Assembly (NCBI GenBank): GCA_000961725.1
Contig: LADS01000031.1
Location: forward strand, 62,001-126,000
From: Desulfobulbaceae bacterium BRH_c16a
Lineage (GTDB): Bacteria > Desulfobacterota > Desulfobulbia > Desulfobulbales > Desulfocapsaceae
Length of the DNA: 64,000 nucleotides
Direction: 5' to 3'
In this document: one piece after another, positions 34,771 through 43,210 of the stretch
How the letters are laid out: each line of letters begins with the position of its first letter
Position numbering within the stretch: the stretch's first letter is position 1
Made by a program: the position numbers and the translations under genes
The notes under the pieces: generated by a model
What the model was told of the DNA's origin: nothing
Seen by the model: only the letters and a program-made list of their open reading frames with translations
Database searches by the model: none

Positions 34771-35085
34771 TCAGCGGCACGACCCGCGTGTTTCGATTGA
34801 ACTCCGGGTCTCAGATGCTCGGGGCGCCTCACCCGCCAGGAGCGGCACCTGGTGCGCTCGAAAGGCCTTGAACCCTGAACTTTCTGCGAGTTCATCAACC
34901 ATGCCCGTCGATTCCCAAAAATGCTGCCGGAGCCGATCAAGATCGGCTTCCAACAGATCGAGCCTGTGCGAAATGTCTAATCTTTCCTCGCGCTCGGTGT
35001 ATCTGCCTTGATCCGTCATCCGCAGATAATCACGCCGGATGTAGTCCAGTCTGGATTGATATTCAGCCTCATCTCTCTCTGACAC
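34771..35085 (-). CDS. Small charged helical hypothetical protein
   Basis: A 104-codon frame starting at a GTG (35083-35085) directly after GGAGGT. The first 70 residues are strongly helical and charged (YQSRLDYIRRDYLRM and REERLDISHRLDLLEADLDR), suggesting a coiled coil. The last 30 residues look like frame run-on. I recognise no family. It is the only minus-strand gene between the DJ-1-like and cardiolipin synthase genes. Confidence 0.4.
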   Translation of the reverse strand: MSERDEAEYQSRLDYIRRDYLRMTDQGRYTEREERLDISHRLDLLEADLDRLRQHFWESTGMVDELAESSGFKAFRAHQVPLLAGEAPRASETRSSIETRGSCR

Positions 35086-35547
35086 ACCTCCAGAGAAGAA
35101 TTGATGACCTCAGATACAACAGGCCGCTGCAATTCTGTTCCCGTTCCTGGGTTCCTCCATTCTGCTGGTCCGGGTCATCGCCCGGTCGATCTCGTCTTCC
35201 AGCAGATCAGAAAACCAGGGCACTTACGCCTGACCAGGCCCAGGCGTTTCTGACGACTCTGAAGGGAATTCGAATTGACTACACGGCATTGAGAGACAAA
35301 AGAGTCTACCGGGATGAGTGGGATAACCTCAACAGAAGACTTCTTTATCGCTTTTCGGTGTTATCGTATTTTACCATTTGCCTATCTTAGCCTCACGGTG
35401 TTCACTGAAGGTGGCGTTGCCTTGCGAAAGACTGATCCAACACCCCACAAGGGGGTATAAGTACCTTCACGAAATTCATTCCTAAAAAATAAGAAATGAA
35501 TTTCTAAGGTACTAAAAGTTAACCATGAGTATGAGGTTGAACCTGCT
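35086..35547. other. Intergenic region before the cardiolipin synthase gene
   Basis: About 460 bp. A plus-strand frame of roughly 65 codons ending near 35391 (containing LTPDQAQAFLTTLKGIRIDY) lacks a clear start and may be a gene fragment of unknown origin. The region ends with a strong hairpin (35460-35513) and a tiny upstream frame, both listed separately. Confidence 0.4.
35460..35513 (+). repeat. Long inverted repeat upstream of clsB
   Basis: Two-part stem: AGTACCTT (35460-35467) pairs with AAGGTACT (35506-35513), and GAAATTCATT (35471-35480) pairs with AATGAATTTC (35495-35504). The loop is A-rich, 14 nt. The stem totals 18 bp with a small bulge. It lies 35 bp before the cardiolipin synthase GTG and may be an operator, attenuator or remnant of a miniature element. 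Confidence 0.6.
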
Positions 35548-35551
35548 GTGA
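35525..35551 (+). CDS. Possible 8-codon upstream peptide overlapping the clsB start
   Basis: ATG at 35525 opens a frame of eight codons (MSMRLNLL) whose TGA overlaps the GTG start of the cardiolipin synthase gene (GTGA). No strong ribosome site precedes it, while TGAGG within it could serve the downstream GTG. If translated, it would couple translation to the downstream gene. Confidence 0.25.
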   Translation: MSMRLNLL

Positions 35552-36720
35552 CTGAAATCTATTCAGACAACCGGATTACCCTGTTGCACAACGGCGATGC
35601 TTATTTTCCGGTGCTTGAAGAGGCCCTGGACCGAGCGGAGCATGGAATATTCCTGGAAACCTATATTTTTGAAAATGACCATACCGGACGTCGCATTGCC
35701 GAAGCTCTCAGGCGAGCCGCCTTACGTGGGGTTAAAACGCATCTCTTGATCGATGGGTTCGGGTCGAACGGTTTGCCGGAAACCATGATCGATTATCTGG
35801 AACAGGCAGGGGTTATGGTGCTCATGTTCCGACCCCACATATCGCCTTGGACACTGCGGCGCAGGAGGCTGCGGCGCCTGCACCGAAAAATTGTGGTGGT
35901 GGACCGGAGGCTGGCATTTGTTGGAGGCATGAACATTATTGATGATATGGAAATCCCTGGTCAGGATTCCCCGCGTTATGACTATGCGGTAAGCGTGGAA
36001 GGGCCGTTAGTGAAAGAAATCTATGCTTCAAGCCGTCGGTTGTGGGCTCGTGCGGTCTGGTCCCATCGCTTGCATCTTGTTTGGAACCGGGACCACCAAA
36101 GACCGGATCCTCCGCCGGAATCCGCTGGACATATGCGATCGGCCTTTCTGGTACGGGATAACTTCCGTCATCGCCGTGACATTGAAAATGCTTATCTGCG
36201 GGCAATTGAACAGGCGCAAAGCGAAATCATTCTGGCAAACGCCTATTTTTTTCCGGGTCTGAATTTTCGTCATGCGCTTATGGCTGCAGCCGGGCGTGGA
36301 GTCCGGGTGGTTTTACTGTTGCAGGGAAAAATAGAATACCGATTGGCCCACTATGCCTCGCGTGCTCTCTTCGGCAATTTCCTCGATGCGGGGATCGAGG
36401 TCTATGAGTACCACCAGGGCATTCTGCATGCCAAGGTCGCGGTGATCGATGAACATTGGGCGACGGTGGGATCCTCAAACCTTGACCCGTTCAGTCTGTT
36501 GCTTGCCCTTGAGGCAAATATCGTAGTTGATGACCGGAACTTCGCCACAGCGTTAAAGGACAGCCTTGGTCAGGCTATCAACGCGGGAGCAAGGCGGGTA
36601 TTTGAGAACAACTGGCGATCGCAGCCAATCATGCTGCGTCTGTTGTGCTGGCTCAGTTACGGGCTGATCCGATTCATGACCGGAATAGCGGGGTATGCCC
36701 CGACAAGCCGGCCTGGGTGA
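35548..36720 (+). CDS. clsB: Cardiolipin synthase B-type phospholipase D family protein
   Basis: Membrane-associated phosphatidyltransferase (390 aa) with two PLD catalytic motifs: LHRKIVVVDRRLAFVGGMN (about residues 111-130) and LHAKVAVIDEHWATVGSSNLD (about 290-310). Both HxKxxxxD signatures are intact. Length and layout fit ClsB rather than ClsA because N-terminal transmembrane segments are missing. It starts at a GTG. It follows the oxidative-stress genes and precedes the CsbD operon, which suggests membrane adaptation under stress. Confidence 0.88.
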   Translation: MTEIYSDNRITLLHNGDAYFPVLEEALDRAEHGIFLETYIFENDHTGRRIAEALRRAALRGVKTHLLIDGFGSNGLPETMIDYLEQAGVMVLMFRPHISPWTLRRRRLRRLHRKIVVVDRRLAFVGGMNIIDDMEIPGQDSPRYDYAVSVEGPLVKEIYASSRRLWARAVWSHRLHLVWNRDHQRPDPPPESAGHMRSAFLVRDNFRHRRDIENAYLRAIEQAQSEIILANAYFFPGLNFRHALMAAAGRGVRVVLLLQGKIEYRLAHYASRALFGNFLDAGIEVYEYHQGILHAKVAVIDEHWATVGSSNLDPFSLLLALEANIVVDDRNFATALKDSLGQAINAGARRVFENNWRSQPIMLRLLCWLSYGLIRFMTGIAGYAPTSRPG

Positions 36721-36874
36721 CGCCGGGGCGTCAGTAATGTCGTCGTAGTAACGTTTTGCCCCCGGTGTATACCCTGTTCGGCTTCGCTGGATCGAGTGGC
36801 GTCCTTTCCCCTTGAAAATTGCAGATCATCTCACCTCTCCCTCATCGCACGTTCGTACCTGATCTTCAGATAAC

Positions 36875-36905
36875 GGTCATATATAACCATCGGTTGCATA
36901 TGACC
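36875..36905 (+). promoter_or_regulatory. Tandem GGT-N8-ACC enhancer boxes (site B)
   Basis: GGTCATATATAACC (36875-36888), 3 bp, GGTTGCATATGACC (36892-36905). The gap to the sigma-54 promoter at 37005 is 99 bp. The second box is in inverse orientation relative to the first; both read GGT-N8-ACC. Confidence 0.75.
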
Positions 36906-37004
36906 GTTATGAAAGGGTCAACCGCTCCGGCACAAAATAATCTTAGTGTTCGTTATCTTAGAAAATCAGTGTGATGAGCGACGACCTACCAAACGAAAGG
37001 GGTA

Positions 37005-37020
37005 TGGCACAGGGCTTGCT
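37005..37020 (+). promoter_or_regulatory. Sigma-54 promoter of the Gly-rich/DUF3309/CsbD operon
   Basis: TGGCAC-AGGGC-TTGCT matches the -24/-12 consensus at all defined positions. Transcription should start near 37031, leaving a leader of about 155 nt before the first gene. Confidence 0.8.
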
Positions 37021-37185
37021 ATGTTCTCGTTGAAAGAGAATACATAAAGCTTCGGGCGCCTCGCTGAGCCTTCAGAACCACCATTCTACTTGCCGTCAGA
37101 CGAAGAAACACGTCATTGCCCGGTTGAGCAGTTACGATTGCACAGATTAAACAACCAAACAACCTACAACTCAGAGGAGTCTAAA

Positions 37186-37581
37186 ATGACAAAACGATTA
37201 TTGACAGTATCCACCTTGGCCATCGCCCTGTCCCTGCACGCCGGGTTCGCGGTGTCGGCCGCCGATCCAACACCTGTCACAAAAAATGCACAAACACAAG
37301 CTCAAGATCGAATCTATGGCAGCCAGCTTATGACGCAACAGGAACGCACTGAGTTTCGCGCCAAAATGCAGGCTGCACAAACTATGGAAGAGCAAGAGCA
37401 GGTTCGAAACGAACATCACAAGGCCATGCAGGAGCGCGCCGCATCTCGGGGCATAGTCCTGCCCGACCAGCCTCCTGCCGGTGGACACGGTATGGGACCG
37501 GGTGGTGGTATGGGAACCGGGGGTGGCGGCATGGGTTCAGGCGGAGGAGGAATGGGGTCCGGTGGCGGGCGCAGTCAATGA
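37186..37581 (+). CDS. Secreted protein with Gly-rich tail
   Basis: Exported protein (131 aa) with a signal peptide (MTKRLLTVSTLAIALSLHAG, cleavage likely after VSA). The central helical segment contains LMTQQERTEFRAKMQAAQTM, EEQEQVRNEHHKAMQERAAS and RGIVLP; this is seen in small periplasmic stress proteins in environmental bacteria. The last 40 residues are a Gly-rich, Met-containing repeat (GGGMGTGGGGMGSGGGGMG). GAGGAG precedes the ATG at 37186. The function is unknown; a chaperone-like periplasmic role is conceivable. It is the first gene behind the sigma-54 promoter. Confidence 0.75.
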   Translation: MTKRLLTVSTLAIALSLHAGFAVSAADPTPVTKNAQTQAQDRIYGSQLMTQQERTEFRAKMQAAQTMEEQEQVRNEHHKAMQERAASRGIVLPDQPPAGGHGMGPGGGMGTGGGGMGSGGGGMGSGGGRSQ

Positions 37582-37714
37582 CCGTCAGCCAACCACTTCA
37601 TCGGTTCTTCTGATATTTGAAGTATAAGGCCGGACACGAAGATTGCTTGTTGTTTGGAATGAGCGACCAATAAACGGGGGTCCGGTTCCATTAAATTTAA
37701 CGGGAGGATGGATT

Positions 37715-37873
37715 ATGTCATTGAGCACAATATTACTCATAATTCTGATTCTGGCGCTTTTGGGAATAATCCCAATCTGGCCGCATAGCCGGTCTTGGGG
37801 GTACGCTCCGGGCGGCGTGGTCGGACTGATCGTAGTAATTCTGCTGATCCTGCTCCTGTTGGGCAGGATCTAG
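37715..37873 (+). CDS. DUF3309 family small membrane protein
   Basis: A 52-aa hydrophobic protein with two membrane segments: STILLIILILALLGIIPIW and GVVGLIVVILLILLLLGRI, joined by PHSRSWGYAPGG. The WGYxPSG-like linker identifies DUF3309. GGGAGG lies 8 nt before the ATG at 37715; an upstream in-frame start at 37643 is less likely. These proteins are common in stress operons with CsbD and have no assigned activity. Confidence 0.8.
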   Translation: MSLSTILLIILILALLGIIPIWPHSRSWGYAPGGVVGLIVVILLILLLLGRI

Positions 37874-37914
37874 TTGTCGCACAGTCGACAATAACGGTAA
37901 ACAGGAGGAATATC

Positions 37915-38094
37915 ATGAAATCAAGCAACACAAATAATGTCGAAGGCAAAATCCATCAAGTGAAAGGCAAGATCAAGGAGAACGTCGGGAAAATAGTCAA
38001 CAATCCCGATCTCGAAGCCGAAGGAAAGAACGAGAACTTGAAAGGAAAGATTCAGGAAAAAATCGGCCAGCTCAAGAAAATTGTAGAAAAATAG
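37915..38094 (+). CDS. CsbD family stress protein
   Basis: Small soluble protein (59 aa) of the CsbD family: VEGKIHQVKGKIKENVGKIV, then DLEAEGKNENLKGKIQEKIG. Two similar KGKI-containing helices are visible. AGGAGG is 6 nt before the ATG at 37915. CsbD proteins are induced by general stress in many bacteria, with unknown mechanism. It is the third gene of the sigma-54 operon, 41 bp after DUF3309. Confidence 0.85.
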   Translation: MKSSNTNNVEGKIHQVKGKIKENVGKIVNNPDLEAEGKNENLKGKIQEKIGQLKKIVEK

Positions 38095-38454
38095 AGGGAG
38101 TGTTCAAAATCTGTGTCACGATTATAATTCCCCAATCAACACCGATGGTAGCGGAAGGTGAGGCCGACTCCGAGAATGGGCTCTTTGATATTGCTCGCCG
38201 GGGGAGTCGGCTTCAACTGGAACGTGCCTGCAGAAATCATGGGTAAACAACCTATCAAAGTTTCAATTCCTGATCCAGGCGAATTGGTGGGGAAGTCGCA
38301 TTTCGACTCTCCGCGGCATCGGAAATACAGAATAATGTAAAGCAGGTTATTCAAACGCAGAAAGCTCCGTAGTAAGGTTAAATATACTTTTTCTTCGGGC
38401 GAGGAACGATAATTTGAGTATATATTCACTCCCAATTTTGCTGAAGTCCATACT
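38095..38454. other. Intergenic region, possible insertion-sequence scar
   Basis: About 360 bp between the convergent CsbD and debranching genes. The start of the gap, GGGAGTGTTCAAAATCTGTG (38097-38116), resembles the end of IS256-type elements, but no matching opposite end or transposase was found. A 99-codon minus-strand frame (38136-38435) has no known family and is not called. No clear terminator was seen. Confidence 0.3.
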
Positions 38455-40488
38455 TTATATTGCTGTTTTCACCCAGCAGCGCAGCAACTCTGCTACACTC
38501 CATGCCTGCGCTACGCAACCGCGCGGGGTGTACGGTTCTTCGGCATCGAAGACTTCGCTGACCGAACCGATACAGGCGTCGTTCATATGTGCCGCTAAAC
38601 CCAATAGGAATTGTCTGGCCTCCGCCTCCTTGCCCGTATTCAGCTTTAGCCATGCATCCACATAAGGACCGATTAACCATGCCCACACCGTGCCCTGATG
38701 GTATGCTGCATCGCGCGAGCGTAGATCACCGTAATATCGAGCTTTGTAATCCGGATGCCCGGGCGCGAGAGAACGCAGTCCAACGGGCGTGAGCAGGCGA
38801 TCCGTCACCACGTCCATTACCTGTTGCCATCGAGCTTCGTCGAGCACGGGGTGATCGAGCGAGATCGTAAAAATCTGGTTCGGGCGGCATGCGTCGTCGC
38901 TGCCGCCGTTTTCGGCATCCACCACGTCATAAAGGTACCCCCCTTGTTCATACCAGAACCGCAGGTTGAAAGACTCTCGCACACGATCGGCCGTCTCTTT
39001 CATCCGGTGCATGGCAATCGCCTGGTCCTCTTCCTTCAGCCACTCCTCCATCAATCGCAGTGCATTGTACCAGAGGGCGTTGATCTCCACCGCTTTACCC
39101 CGTCGCGGCGTAACCACCCAGTCTCCCACCTTTGCATCCATCCAGGTAAGTTGATATCCTTGCTGCCCCTGCTGCAGCAACGCGTCCTCTGCATCCATGC
39201 CGATGCAAAATAGCGTTCCGCGCATGTGATGCTCGATGATTTCCGTCAATTTGGGCAGCAGCAGCCTCAGCGTCTCGCGGTCGCTCGTAAGCTGCACATA
39301 TCGGTGGATGGCGTGGAAGAACCACAGTGAGGCGTCGGCGGTATGATAGAGTCCTTCCCTCTCGCCTTCGGGAAACATATTGGGGATCAGTCCATCGCGG
39401 ACATAATCGGCAAACGTGAGCAGAATCCGGGCCGCCTCATTCCTGCGGCCGGTTTTCAGGGTGAGTCCTTCGAGGCTTATCATAGTGTCGCGGCCCCAGT
39501 CCGTAAACCAATGGTATCCCGCGATAACTGTCTTTCCCCCATCGCCGGGAACCGGCAGGCGAGGGCTTTCCATGCGCCCGACCGGCGTAATGAGGAAATG
39601 ATCGGCGGCAAGCACCAGTTCCGCAGCCGGTCCCTCCCGCGCTTCCGGCGAAGCGGCGTCCAGCAGCAGCTTCCGGCGATCAAGCTCCGCACGGTACGTT
39701 CCCTCAGGCGATAATGCCCGAATCGTTTCCCACTTTTCGGTTGACGCCACGAGCGTGGTCCGGTCGCCTTCGCGCAGGTCGACACGAAAGTAACCGGGAC
39801 TCCAAAGCGACCCTTGCCATTCGTACCCGCGATTGCGCTCGGTGCGATAAGGAATCAAGGAGGTTTCCTTGCGGTCAAAGGTAAATGCCGTTGACGGACC
39901 ATGAACGATAAGCCGCAGCACGGGCAGTTCCTCGGCCCCCGTGATCTCGAACTGGTCCTCGAATACCGATAATTTATAGTGTGTCGAACGCCGCTCGCTG
40001 ACCTGCGCATCGTGCGAACGGAAATGCATCGCCGGCCGAAGCCCTAACCGCAGACTTCCTTTGCCCGAGAGCAGAAGATACGTCACATGCACGGTGTTCT
40101 GCCGGTAGGGAAGGATAAGACGTTTTTCAAGAACGAACCCATCCACCTCGTAACGCCACACCGGCAGTCCGGCTTCCAACCGAAACTCGCTGACAGCAAG
40201 GGTCGCCTCAGAAGAGGTGCCCGCAAGTTCCTCAGCGCCCGTATACAGTACGCGACGGTCCGGAAGGCGCAGGCGCTCGGAGAGCCCGTTCAGCATCATC
40301 ATGCGGCCCAGCGGATTGGGCAGAGCGGCAATCAAAAGCCCGTGGTAGCGGCGGGTGATGGTGCCTGTGACGGTTCCCGAGGCGTATCCGCCAAGGCCGT
40401 TGGTGACCAGCCACTCCCTCATCAGGTGGGGATCCGATTGCGATTCGTTTATTTTGCTTTTGTGAATAACTCGAATCAGATCAGTCAT
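38455..40488 (-). CDS. Glycogen debranching enzyme (amylo-alpha-1,6-glucosidase)
   Basis: Cytosolic debranching enzyme (677 aa) that removes alpha-1,6-linked glucose from glycogen limit dextrin. The N-terminal GDE domain is recognised by MREWLVTNGLGGYASGTVTG and RRYHGLLIAALPNPLGRMMM. The C-terminal (alpha/alpha) barrel includes GYHWFTDWGRDTMISLEGLT (catalytic Asp region), FPEGEREGLYHTADASLWFF and YHQGTVWAWLIGPYVDAWLK. Its start overlaps the treZ stop by 8 nt. It is the third gene of the predicted sodB-treZ-GDE transcript controlled by sigma-54. Confidence 0.92.
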   Translation of the reverse strand: MTDLIRVIHKSKINESQSDPHLMREWLVTNGLGGYASGTVTGTITRRYHGLLIAALPNPLGRMMMLNGLSERLRLPDRRVLYTGAEELAGTSSEATLAVSEFRLEAGLPVWRYEVDGFVLEKRLILPYRQNTVHVTYLLLSGKGSLRLGLRPAMHFRSHDAQVSERRSTHYKLSVFEDQFEITGAEELPVLRLIVHGPSTAFTFDRKETSLIPYRTERNRGYEWQGSLWSPGYFRVDLREGDRTTLVASTEKWETIRALSPEGTYRAELDRRKLLLDAASPEAREGPAAELVLAADHFLITPVGRMESPRLPVPGDGGKTVIAGYHWFTDWGRDTMISLEGLTLKTGRRNEAARILLTFADYVRDGLIPNMFPEGEREGLYHTADASLWFFHAIHRYVQLTSDRETLRLLLPKLTEIIEHHMRGTLFCIGMDAEDALLQQGQQGYQLTWMDAKVGDWVVTPRRGKAVEINALWYNALRLMEEWLKEEDQAIAMHRMKETADRVRESFNLRFWYEQGGYLYDVVDAENGGSDDACRPNQIFTISLDHPVLDEARWQQVMDVVTDRLLTPVGLRSLAPGHPDYKARYYGDLRSRDAAYHQGTVWAWLIGPYVDAWLKLNTGKEAEARQFLLGLAAHMNDACIGSVSEVFDAEEPYTPRGCVAQAWSVAELLRCWVKTAI

Positions 40489-42382
40489 GGCTCTCTTGCT
40501 CCGCCGATATTGGATGCAATGCTACCGCGGCATGCCCGGGGATGCGCCAGCTGTCTTCGGAGTCGAGCCGAGGCGTCCCGGTGCCGCCATATCGGGGATC
40601 TTCGCTCGACCACAATGTCTGCCATGCCCTTCCATCCGGTGGCGCGAGCAGCGGTTCCGGCGCGGGGTCCAGATGCAGATCCGGTCCGAAGTTCACCAGC
40701 AGCAGGCGGTCGTCATCGTCCTTGCCGAAAAAACGCAGCAACAGGCACTCTCCGGCGAGCACGGCACCATCCACACCGCCGGGAGTCTGGGCGCCGAAGA
40801 CGGAATCTTCGCGGCGCAAATGCAGCAGATCCCTGTGCAGATCGTAGGTGCCTCGGTTACGCTTCCGCTCCCTGAAATCAAGTTTACACCGCTCAAATAC
40901 AGCGGGATCCGCCGGGTCGACCAGGTATGGCACCATCTTGCTCGTTGCCTGACTGCGGAACTGGACCAGAAACTTCGTTCGCCCTTCTGCCACAAGCTTG
41001 GCAAGACCAGAGTTATGGTCGGCAAAATAACAGAACGGACTTGACGACGCGAACTCTTGTCCTTGAAAAAGCATGGGAGTTCCCGGCGCAAGCAACAAGA
41101 GTGCGGTCATCGCCCGCAACCGCCCCGGACTGGTCAGGAACTGCACACGTTGGCCGTGGCCGGAATTGGCTATCTGGTCGTGATTCTGAATAAACGTCAC
41201 GAATTTTTCCGGTGCCAGCCCGATTCCGGGTGTACCGCGCCGCTTTTTCTGCCACTTATAATGCTGTCCCTGGTAGAGATAGCCGTACTTCACCATCGAG
41301 ATGAATTCCTGCGGCTTGCCCAGATAGTCGGTGTAATAGGCTTCATTGCGCCCGGTCATCGCGACCATGGCGCTGTGATGGAAATCGTCGTTCCAAAGAG
41401 CGTCCAGCCCGTAGCCGCCGCTCTCGATCGGGCGCACCAGTTTCGTGTGTTGTGGCTCATTCTCCGCCACAAGAATTGTCTTCCTTCCGCATGCCGATGT
41501 CCGCACGCATTTGCCGATAGCCATGATGATGTGCTCCGGGGAGGCGTCGAAAATCGCCTGGGTGGCGTCCAGCCGCAGACCATCGAGGTGGAACTCATCG
41601 ATCCAGTAAGCAGCGTTGGTGAGGAAGAATTCTCGCACCGGACCTGCCTTCTCGCCATCGAAGTTGACAGGCTTTCCCCACTCGCCTTTATACTTGTCGC
41701 TGAAATATTCGGGTGAAAACTCATCCAGGTAATTCCCATCCGGGCCGAAATGGTTGTAGACCACGTCGAGAATCACCCCCAAACCAACGCGATGGGCTTC
41801 GTCGACAAAACGGCGGAAATCGTCCGGCTCGCCATACAGGTGAACCGGAGCGAACATCCCGACGCCATCATAGCCCCATCCAAAACGACCAGGGAAATCG
41901 TGCACAGGCATCAATTCGAGAAGGGTTATTCCGCAGTCAGCCAACTCCGCAAGCTCATGCTGAGCGGCCTGCCATGTCCCTTCTTCCGTGAAGGTCCCGA
42001 TATGCATTTCGTAGATGACCTGGCCCTTTAAGTCTACACCCTGCCATCCGCCATCGTTCCATCGGAACCTCGAAGAATCAACCACCTGCGACGCACCGAA
42101 GGGTCCTTCCGGCTGATACCGTGACACCGGGTCAGGAAAGCAACCCACGTCATCCAGCCGGAAGCGATAGCGGGTCCCCTCAGCCGCCTGCGGGACCGGG
42201 CCGGCAAAGTACCCGTCTTCCTGCCGTTCCAGTTGAACGGTCGCCGGCGCTCCAGGTCCAGCCTCAAGGAGCACTTCCACTTTCTTCGGGCGAGGCGCCC
42301 ATACTCGGAAATGCGTGCCGCCGTTCGGTTGCAGCTCGGCACCTATGGGATATCGTCGTTTAAGATTCATTATTAGATTCAT
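40481..42382 (-). CDS. treZ: Malto-oligosyltrehalose trehalohydrolase
   Basis: GH13 enzyme (633 aa) that releases trehalose from maltooligosyl-trehalose. An N-terminal carbohydrate-binding domain (GAELQPNGGTHFRVWAPRPK) is followed by the barrel with IYEMHIGTFTEEGTW, VILDVVYNHFGPDGNYL, the nucleophile Asp in LDGLRLDATQAIFD, the acid Glu in TILVAENEPQHTKL, and TFIQNHDQIANSGHG. The start is unclear: ATG codons at 42382 and 42370 have weak ribosome sites, and the frame is open to 42439. No treY partner is in this window. It follows sodB after about 100 bp. Confidence 0.9.
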   Translation of the reverse strand: MNLIMNLKRRYPIGAELQPNGGTHFRVWAPRPKKVEVLLEAGPGAPATVQLERQEDGYFAGPVPQAAEGTRYRFRLDDVGCFPDPVSRYQPEGPFGASQVVDSSRFRWNDGGWQGVDLKGQVIYEMHIGTFTEEGTWQAAQHELAELADCGITLLELMPVHDFPGRFGWGYDGVGMFAPVHLYGEPDDFRRFVDEAHRVGLGVILDVVYNHFGPDGNYLDEFSPEYFSDKYKGEWGKPVNFDGEKAGPVREFFLTNAAYWIDEFHLDGLRLDATQAIFDASPEHIIMAIGKCVRTSACGRKTILVAENEPQHTKLVRPIESGGYGLDALWNDDFHHSAMVAMTGRNEAYYTDYLGKPQEFISMVKYGYLYQGQHYKWQKKRRGTPGIGLAPEKFVTFIQNHDQIANSGHGQRVQFLTSPGRLRAMTALLLLAPGTPMLFQGQEFASSSPFCYFADHNSGLAKLVAEGRTKFLVQFRSQATSKMVPYLVDPADPAVFERCKLDFRERKRNRGTYDLHRDLLHLRREDSVFGAQTPGGVDGAVLAGECLLLRFFGKDDDDRLLLVNFGPDLHLDPAPEPLLAPPDGRAWQTLWSSEDPRYGGTGTPRLDSEDSWRIPGHAAVALHPISAEQESHD

Positions 42383-42441
42383 GATAGTTTTAGCGTTTTC
42401 TATTAAAAAAACATCCACGTCTGAGCACATAGACTGCAATC

Positions 42442-42473
42442 GAGCGAGGCTTCGCCTCTAATGTGCTTCGCTC
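42442..42473. repeat. Structured repeat between sodB and treZ
   Basis: The stretch contains GAGCGA and TCGCTC as outer arms and AGGC-TTC-GCCT as an inner hairpin. It lies in the gap between sodB and treZ and may act as a partial terminator or mRNA-stabilising structure within the operon. Confidence 0.35.
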
Positions 42474-42485
42474 CATAATTGCCGT

Positions 42486-43064
42486 TTATTTAAGCCGCCC
42501 CTCGACCACTTTCCAGTCAATGCCGGCAAAAAACGCCTCGATATAATCAGCCCTTTTCAGCCCGTAATCGAGCATGAAAGCATGTTCAAAGACATCCATC
42601 ACCAGAATCGGCATGCAGCCCGCCGGATGGGAGACGTCGTGCTCGTTGATCCAGAAATTGATGAGTCTGCCGTCGATTGAATCTTCATAAAGAATGGTCC
42701 AACCGATGCCGCGCATCGCCCCCGTGGCCCGGAAGTCCTTTTCCCATGCATCAATGCTGCCGAAGCACTCGGCCAGTTTCTTGCCCAGCTTACCGTTTCG
42801 ATCCAAGGGTGCCTTGGCCCCAGAATTGTCGAAATAGTATTCGTGAAGGCGCATTCCGTTGAATTCCCAGCCGAGCCGTCGCTTCAGTTCGGCAAACTCG
42901 GGATTGGCAGCCATTCCATCCTTCAGCATCCGATCCAGGGTATCGAGCAATTTGTTGGTATTGGTTACATACCCCTGATAGAGGGTGAAGTGGTTTTTCA
43001 ACAGGGCTTCACTGAACCCCGGCGTACCGATGAGTCTTGCATAGTCTTTTGCTGTGTATTTCAT
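42486..43064 (-). CDS. sodB: Iron/manganese superoxide dismutase
   Basis: Cytosolic superoxide dismutase (192 aa). Metal ligands are visible as His in LLKNHFTLYQGYV (about 25), His in GMRLHEYYFDN (about 74), and Asp and His in LVMDVFEHAFMLDYG. Features resemble the Fe type, but metal choice cannot be fixed from sequence. A good ribosome site (AAGGAGAAAC) precedes the ATG at 43064. It is the first gene behind a sigma-54 promoter and tandem boxes, followed by treZ and the debranching enzyme on the same strand. SOD under sigma-54 control is unusual. Confidence 0.93.
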   Translation of the reverse strand: MKYTAKDYARLIGTPGFSEALLKNHFTLYQGYVTNTNKLLDTLDRMLKDGMAANPEFAELKRRLGWEFNGMRLHEYYFDNSGAKAPLDRNGKLGKKLAECFGSIDAWEKDFRATGAMRGIGWTILYEDSIDGRLINFWINEHDVSHPAGCMPILVMDVFEHAFMLDYGLKRADYIEAFFAGIDWKVVEGRLK

Positions 43065-43194
43065 GTTGTTTCTCCTTTAGATTGAGTTACTGAAAACCTT
43101 TCGAGCAGGATCAAAGCATGGGCGAGAAAGATGTTTTTTGATTAGCGGGTATGAAGCGCCATTAAAAAAGCCCATCATCATGCCACATGAATAA

Positions 43195-43210
43195 CGCAAT
43201 TTTTGTGCCA
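43195..43210 (-). promoter_or_regulatory. Sigma-54 promoter of sodB-treZ-debranching operon
   Basis: On the minus strand TGGCAC-AAAAA-TTGCG matches the consensus at all core positions. It lies about 130 bp upstream of the sodB ATG. The block shares 20 of 21 bases with the corresponding block at 29740-29760. Confidence 0.78.

Larger units (their letters stand above)
36721..37185. promoter_or_regulatory. 465-bp regulatory region before the Gly-rich/DUF3309/CsbD genes
   Basis: No gene is evident. The region carries the second copy of the sigma-54 module (boxes 36875-36905 and promoter 37005-37020, listed separately), followed by an untranslated leader of about 150 nt. Confidence 0.6.

Noticed and set aside
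35412..35426. TGGCGTTGCCTTGCG as a sigma-54 promoter for clsB
   Set aside because: The GG-to-GC spacing is 9 bp, one short of the strict 10-bp requirement, and no GGT-N8-ACC boxes lie upstream.
37634..37660. GGACACGAAGATTGC as a second sigma-54 promoter before DUF3309
   Set aside because: The GG-to-GC spacing is 11 bp, and the operon already has a perfect promoter upstream.
38136..38435. 99-codon minus-strand frame between csbD and the debranching enzyme gene
   Set aside because: There is no ribosome site, no recognisable family, and its composition is unlike neighbouring genes.
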